In this document: positions 59,044-64,000 of the stretch, piece by piece
Layout of the letters: each line of letters begins with the position of its first letter
How positions within the stretch are numbered: position 1 is the stretch's first letter
Assembly: GCF_000227115.2 (NCBI RefSeq)
Contig: NC_016482.1
Span: 806,001-870,000, forward strand
Length of the DNA: 64,000 nucleotides
Direction of reading: 5' to 3'
DNA from: Naumovozyma dairenensis CBS 421
Taxonomy: Eukaryota; Ascomycota; Saccharomycetes; Saccharomycetales; Saccharomycetaceae
The notes under the pieces: generated by a model
Told to the model about the DNA's origin: nothing
The model's database searches: none
Seen by the model: the letters and a program-made list of their open reading frames with translations, nothing else
Position numbers and translations under genes: made by a program

Positions 59044-60071
59044 ATTTCTTTTTTGTATGTGGAAACTGTGAGTGTCCTTCCTTCTTAGTGTATAAAGGTG
59101 CTGAACAGGACCAATTTACAGTGATTGTACAATTGAATGTATGGAAGTGAATAGTATCAGCGGGTATACTGTTGCTCTTACACAATCGACTTATCAAAAC
59201 AGATTAAGGTGTTTTGGCTAGGTACATTTTCATTAGCCTACTTAGGCTTATGTTAGGAAAAGGACAGCATTAAATTTGGGAAATGGTAAATGGTAAATGG
59301 TAAATGGTAAATGGTAAACGGTACATAAAATGTCAAATTTGGCGAAAGGTGGCCGTACGGGACGATCAGGGTTTTAAAGAAAATTAGAAGGCCAGGGCCA
59401 GGGTCCACACCATTTCACCTCAGCAGGTAATTTTCCACCCGCACCCGCAACCCTAATCTCACGATCCGTTGTCTCTTTCTTACACGGAAAACGGGCATCC
59501 AGACACCCCGTCCGAGGGAACGGCCCACTGCGCGCTGTACGCTTACATTATTTTATTTTATTTTATTTTTTCATATCTCGCGCCCAGCGCAGCCGAGCGC
59601 GCTTCTGCTCTTCTGCTTTGTTCTTCTGCCTTGTTCTTCTCTCATTTGGGTAGTCATCCCGTAACAAAACACTTACTATAACCAGAATGTACCCATAGCA
59701 TAACATGGCATATATGGTGCAGCTTAACTTAATATAGCTTATTATAACATAATATAACATTTGTATAGTATGATATACCACAACCAGATACACTAGACCA
59801 TGATACGCAGGTTGCTTCATTAACAGGGCAGCATAATCAACTTATAGTACACTAGAAACACAGGGTAAGGATAACCTAAATATCCAATATCATACTCAGA
59901 GTAAGAAAACAGATCTAGATCTAACTGCCGGTAGTTCTTTTCTTTTACCTTTACCTTTACCTTCAAAAACAACCCCCCATTAGTGTCTCCGGTTACAGAC
60001 ACTTGGCTGATCTCATCTCTCTGAAATCATATTTTTTGCTCTGCCAAGATAGAAGAAGGAATTACAAGGTT
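59044..60071. promoter_or_regulatory. Divergent STT3-PIB2 promoter region
   Basis: 1.03 kb. It contains a 7-bp tandem repeat (59281-59322), an ATTTT repeat (about 59549-59569), a short GC-rich block (about 59520-59600), and a TTTACC run (about 59943-59961). The PIB2 frame is open from 60003 but starts at TTG. ORFs of up to 85 codons lack family features. No RNA gene is seen. Confidence 0.55.
59281..59322. repeat. 7-bp tandem repeat (aaatggt)
   Basis: Five perfect copies of aaatggt followed by one aaacggt variant, in the divergent STT3-PIB2 promoter. Confidence 0.95.
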
Positions 60072-63002
60072 ATGAGTAGCATACATAGTCAACCAAGTGA
60101 TGGCTCATTGACATCCAAAATGAACATGATACAAGGCGATAAACATCTACAACCAGCACCACTACCACCACTACCACCACCACCACAACAACAACAACAA
60201 CAACAATCAAATAATAATACGATAATAATAACCAACAATCAAAGAAGAGGATCTCAAAAATTAAATGTAGTGCCTCTCACTATAAAAGAAGAAGATGAGG
60301 AAACAGATTCAACTACTACGGGACAACAGCGAGGAATAACTTCGAATAGACAAAACTCAAACGAAAGAAATAATGGTCTCATTCAACCACATAGACAACA
60401 ACCAATGAGGAATAATTCAACAACTGCAATACTAAGGAAAAAATCATCGTTATCCTTAAATAATAGAAGAAATAATAATAACAGTAATAACCCTGTAGAA
60501 GAATCTCCCATATCTATTAAATCTACTAAATCAATACCATTAAATAGATCTAATTCTTCAATCACTTTTGAAAAACAAAAAATTGTTCCAAGATCAAGAA
60601 CTCATTCAGAACAAAGCATTTTAAGTAGTTTATCTTTGAAATCATTAATTCACAACCAACCACAATACAATAACAATAATAATAACGCTAATATCGACAA
60701 CAACGCAACATCATTGAAATCTTATAAAAGTTTGATTGATATGTCCAAACAAATTCAATCTCCTGCAATGTTCTCCCTAAGGAGAAATACTAGCACTACT
60801 ACTACTACTACTAATACAAACAACAATAATATAAACGGCATCAATAATAATAATAATAATAATAATAATAATTCTGCCGCAACTTCAATCATTAATAACA
60901 ATACCAACAACACTAACACTACCGATGATGATAATAATAACAACACTAATGCTTCAATATATTCTGATAAAACTGAAATAGGATCAAAAGTACCCCTTAT
61001 AGAAAATAAAAGAACAAATCTTGATTCCATGAAAAAAAATACTTATAATAATAACGTACAAACTGATACATCATCATCATCAAATAATAATAACAATAAT
61101 AAACCACTCACCATATCTACTTTAATGTCTGAACAAAATAATAACATGAAGGATAATAACGAGAAAGTAATTTCTGATGATGCTGAACATACAGTAGTAG
61201 ATGACAATAATGAAAGTGATGATGCAGAAGCAATGGCTCAAAAAAATTTAACTACTCAAGCTTTAAGGAAATTATCGATATTGAAAATATCTAAAGTTTC
61301 ATCCCCCAATGATGGAGATGATACAAATGAAATTGATACCAATGAAAGTAATAATAATAGTAACATTAGAGATAGTTTTGTTAATATGACCAAATCAACT
61401 TCTTCAAATGATATTGATAATAATAATAATAATCGTATAAACAAAACTAATGACACAAACATCAATCACAATGCTAATAAAAATGATAATATGAATGTTC
61501 AAGAGCCACTTATAAATGACAATTTTACAACAAAACCAGATCTCTCACGTAGATGTTCAGAATCTTCAACTTCTTCATCTTCATTATCAGAAAGTCCATT
61601 ATCATTTTCAAAACATGTATCAAATTATAATTTACCTAAAAAGACTCCAAGTGATGCAAGATTACCAAATTCAAAAACTACCTCGAATAACGATATCATT
61701 ACTAAAAAGACAACATCATTTATAAGAGGATCTTCAAACACAAACATTAGAATGGAAAATAATAATACCAATGTTAGTAGTAGTAGTAATATGGTACCCG
61801 ATTCTCATTCTCATTCTCATTCTCATTCAAATATTATAAGAACAACAACTCCTGTCAGAAAATTAAATAGAATGGCAAATGTTTCTGTATTACATACTTC
61901 CAATAACAATCCAACTACCACAACTAATAATAATACCAGTAATAATAATAATAATAATACCGGTACTGGAATTCAACAAAAACGATTATTAAGACATTCA
62001 TCCAAAAATAACCTACGAAATCATAATCTCCCGATGCAACAACAACCCGCTCGTGGACAATCACCTTCATTACTTTCTCCTGTACAAAACAAACGTCACA
62101 TTAAGCAAATTAGTAATCCTAAAAAACCGTTATATGTCCCAGCTGTTCTACGGAACGTTTCAGAAACAAATATAACAAATGAAGATTTGAATTCATTATT
62201 ACCATCATCATTATTACCACAACAACCATTACCACCTCCATCCACGTCAGCTTCATCTTCTTCACAAGATAAAATTATGAATAATAACAGTAAATTTAAT
62301 TCACCACAACCATACATCTCTAATGATTTAATGCCACACGGTACTACAAGTGACCACCACAACTCTAACAGAAAGAATATAAACCCATTAATGACAATCA
62401 CAAACGAGAACGGGATAACATTACCAACTACATCATCAAGATCCAGTATCAGATCAGCAACCTCTTCCATGATAGAATCATACAAATCAAAAGTAACATC
62501 ATTCTTATTCCCTGATTCATCCATTACTAGACAAGAAGATGAACCATCACATGATCATTGGATCCCTGATTCGAAAAGATCAGAATGCTTAAAATGTCAT
62601 AAAAAATTCACACTATGTGAAAGGAAACATCATTGTCGTCATTGTGGGGAAATTTTCTGTTCTGAACATTTACGTCATTGGTTATATCTGGATCATCAGG
62701 CAAATTTCATAATTAGTACAAAAATAGATTTGTTTGAGAATGTCAACATGAATAACACTAATAATAATAATAACAGTAATAATGGTGGTGGGGTGCTTTG
62801 TAAAGTTTGTGACTTCTGTTTGGAGAAATATGAAAATGTGTCAAATGAAAATAGTAAGATACAATTAAATGGGAATTCATCAGTTCATCATGATAACACG
62901 ACGAATGAAAATGAACAACAACGAAATGGAAACGTGGCTGACAGTAATAATAGTAAACAAATTAAAAATGCAAATGAGATGAATAGTCGTAAAAAAAATT
63001 AA
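60072..63002 (+). CDS. PIB2: Pib2 FYVE-domain TORC1 regulator; C-terminal tail out of frame
   Basis: 976 aa from the first ATG at 60072 (S. cerevisiae Pib2 is 635). Most extra length is Asn, Ser and Thr low-complexity sequence. A FYVE domain lies at about 829-925, with WIPD, ECLKCHKKF (C839), RKHHCRHCGEIFC and a late CKVCDFC. It is interrupted by an Asn-rich insert. FYVE binds PI3P on vacuole and endosome membranes. Pib2 conveys glutamine to TORC1. The frame ends at a stop right after an A8 run (62991-62998). The very conserved C-terminal tail appears immediately downstream in another frame, so one A is probably missing. Divergent from STT3, as YGL022W-YGL023C. Confidence 0.92.
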   Translation: MSSIHSQPSDGSLTSKMNMIQGDKHLQPAPLPPLPPPPQQQQQQQSNNNTIIITNNQRRGSQKLNVVPLTIKEEDEETDSTTTGQQRGITSNRQNSNERNNGLIQPHRQQPMRNNSTTAILRKKSSLSLNNRRNNNNSNNPVEESPISIKSTKSIPLNRSNSSITFEKQKIVPRSRTHSEQSILSSLSLKSLIHNQPQYNNNNNNANIDNNATSLKSYKSLIDMSKQIQSPAMFSLRRNTSTTTTTTNTNNNNINGINNNNNNNNNNSAATSIINNNTNNTNTTDDDNNNNTNASIYSDKTEIGSKVPLIENKRTNLDSMKKNTYNNNVQTDTSSSSNNNNNNKPLTISTLMSEQNNNMKDNNEKVISDDAEHTVVDDNNESDDAEAMAQKNLTTQALRKLSILKISKVSSPNDGDDTNEIDTNESNNNSNIRDSFVNMTKSTSSNDIDNNNNNRINKTNDTNINHNANKNDNMNVQEPLINDNFTTKPDLSRRCSESSTSSSSLSESPLSFSKHVSNYNLPKKTPSDARLPNSKTTSNNDIITKKTTSFIRGSSNTNIRMENNNTNVSSSSNMVPDSHSHSHSHSNIIRTTTPVRKLNRMANVSVLHTSNNNPTTTTNNNTSNNNNNNTGTGIQQKRLLRHSSKNNLRNHNLPMQQQPARGQSPSLLSPVQNKRHIKQISNPKKPLYVPAVLRNVSETNITNEDLNSLLPSSLLPQQPLPPPSTSASSSSQDKIMNNNSKFNSPQPYISNDLMPHGTTSDHHNSNRKNINPLMTITNENGITLPTTSSRSSIRSATSSMIESYKSKVTSFLFPDSSITRQEDEPSHDHWIPDSKRSECLKCHKKFTLCERKHHCRHCGEIFCSEHLRHWLYLDHQANFIISTKIDLFENVNMNNTNNNNNSNNGGGVLCKVCDFCLEKYENVSNENSKIQLNGNSSVHHDNTTNENEQQRNGNVADSNNSKQIKNANEMNSRKKN

Positions 63003-63058
63003 GAGAAGGTAGCTTTGTTGGATCTGTTCCAGCAAATTGGAATTGGAGTAGTTTTTAA
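62999..63058 (+). other. PIB2: Out-of-frame C-terminal tail of PIB2
   Basis: This frame reads LREGSFVGSVPANWNWSSF then TAA (63056-63058). The SVPA-W-WSSF ending is the conserved C-terminal TORC1-activating tail of Pib2. It joins PIB2 if the A8 run at 62991-62998 is A9. The match of an exact C-terminal motif ending at a stop makes a chance explanation unlikely. Confidence 0.85.
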
Positions 63059-63404
63059 ACAAAAAACAAAAAACGAAACAAAACAAGAAATATGTATGTA
63101 TGTAATAGATGATAAGATGATCGTATCATAATATATATAAATATATAGAGATACGCTATATGTGTGCGTCAGCGTATCCGAAATATAAATGTTAATAGTA
63201 CAAGAAGTCTGCGTCTTGCTTTTTCATGAGATGTTTCTGTATTGTTTGTCTACTCTTTTAATGCACTGAGAGAAGTAGAAGACCGAATGAAACTTCCTTT
63301 CCCATAAACAAAAAATCTATAAATTTACCTTTTTTTACCTCATCTTGCAACCAATAGCATCATCTCAACTCCAGAACATTAATTGACCCATAAAAGGTTT
63401 TAGC
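63059..63404. other. PIB2 3' region and promoter of the right-hand partial gene
   Basis: 346 bp, AT-rich, with ATATATATAAATATATAGAG near 63131. No coding signal on either strand beyond noise. Confidence 0.5.
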
Positions 63405-64000
63405 ATGAACATAACTGATGAAGAAAGACAACGAAGGAGAAGAGAAAAGTTTTCAAATGCTACAACATTAAAGATTAAAAATGATTTACTAAAAGATACC
63501 TCCTTATTAAGTCGGACCACAACAGATTCAAATTCAAATATAAATTCATTAATTAATGATCCCATGACAAGATTAAACTACTTAGATCAATTGGAAGGAC
63601 TTTCTAACAGCCACAATGGTACTGATACCACCATTTCACTTGAGCATGGGTTACGGAAATTACGTGAAGTCATCATCAAGATCTATTATGAAAATTATAA
63701 AGATGGAAATTTCGTTACATTTGTGAAAAAAGTATATTTCCTAAGTTATAAGTATTTCATTTCTTCTTGCAAGATCAATGAGTTGGGAGGTACCATTTTA
63801 AGCTTTCTATACGAGCATCGTTACGAATTAGATGTCCCAAAGGAATATATCGATGTTTATCACTTCTATACATCTCATTTCCAAAAGAATTTAGGCAAAT
63901 TCATGCAAGAAATAGCGTTTAACCCAAACAGCAGCTTAGTGGGTAATGATAGGATAATAATGCGAATGGCATTAACATATGTGAAGTATAGTAGCTGCCC
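63405..64000 (+). CDS. Unrecognised protein, 5' part only (runs off the window)
   Basis: ATG at 63405 is the first after an in-frame stop (63384-63386). The frame stays open for 198 codons to the window end. The start is MNITDEERQRRRREKF, a charged Arg-rich helix, then a Ser/Thr/Asn-rich linker. From about residue 80 there is a mostly helical domain rich in Tyr, Phe and Lys (LRKLREVIIKIYYENYKDGNFVTFVKKVYFLSYKYF). No signal peptide or membrane segment is evident. In S. cerevisiae PIB2 is followed by PGD1, but I cannot match this sequence to that or any other family from memory. Confidence 0.75.
   Translation, partial: MNITDEERQRRRREKFSNATTLKIKNDLLKDTSLLSRTTTDSNSNINSLINDPMTRLNYLDQLEGLSNSHNGTDTTISLEHGLRKLREVIIKIYYENYKDGNFVTFVKKVYFLSYKYFISSCKINELGGTILSFLYEHRYELDVPKEYIDVYHFYTSHFQKNLGKFMQEIAFNPNSSLVGNDRIIMRMALTYVKYSSC

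Noticed and set aside
59009..59197. 62-codon minus-strand ORF upstream of STT3
   Set aside because: It starts within promoter sequence, is out of frame with STT3 and lacks any motif.

Overview
The window is nuclear DNA of a budding yeast of the family Saccharomycetaceae. Nearly every gene is an ortholog of a Saccharomyces cerevisiae gene. Intergenic DNA is AT-rich, many proteins carry long Asn/Gln tracts, and only one gene shows an intron, with yeast-type splice signals. Single-copy correspondence to S. cerevisiae chromosome VII-L, with no genes from its sister region on chromosome II-L interleaved, suggests a species that descends from the whole-genome duplication (Naumovozyma/Kazachstania/Tetrapisispora-like). 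The genus is not resolved. S. cerevisiae gene order is used here from memory.

Layout. 0.9-14.4 kb: SCH9, SKN7, SET5, FMP10, FAU1, BAT1 and a TOG1/YER184C-like zinc-cluster regulator. These genes sit on VIII-R and V-R in S. cerevisiae. 14.8-28.5 kb: RPN14, COG7, PMC1, a 4.4 kb gene-free stretch, then PMA1. 30.1-47.1 kb: PUF4, two PDR1-type regulators in tandem, SCL1, MPO1 and LEU1. This block is inverted relative to S. cerevisiae, lacks ERG4, and has PDR1 doubled. 47.8-63.1 kb: KAP122, ATE1, JAC1, CKB1, GET1, STT3 and PIB2, collinear with VII-L but lacking ALK1. A partial unrecognised gene runs off the right end.

Shared functions. SCH9 and PIB2 both act in TORC1 signalling. PMC1 and PMA1 are P-type pumps (vacuolar Ca2+, plasma-membrane H+). 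BAT1 and LEU1 both act in branched-chain amino-acid metabolism and both have CCG-N4-CGG Leu3-type sites upstream. SCL1 and RPN14 belong to the proteasome pathway, and SCL1 has a perfect Rpn4/PACE box. Both PDR1 copies have a perfect PDRE upstream, which predicts auto- or cross-regulation.

Main observations. (1) There is a head-to-tail PDR1 duplication. (2) KAP122 has a 27-nt first exon and a 168-nt intron with perfect GTATGT and TACTAAC signals. (3) Four conserved genes (SKN7, SCL1, STT3, PIB2) have reading-frame breaks at or near homopolymer runs; with a 20-N gap inside an AT repeat, this points to homopolymer indels in the assembly rather than real loss of essential genes. (4) Several structural DNA elements stand out: a six-tract G-quadruplex motif in the PMC1 promoter, a 17-bp perfect hairpin between KAP122 and ATE1, and a 28-bp perfect palindrome between the convergent genes GET1 and STT3. 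I found no transposon, rRNA, tRNA, CRISPR array or obvious horizontally acquired segment.
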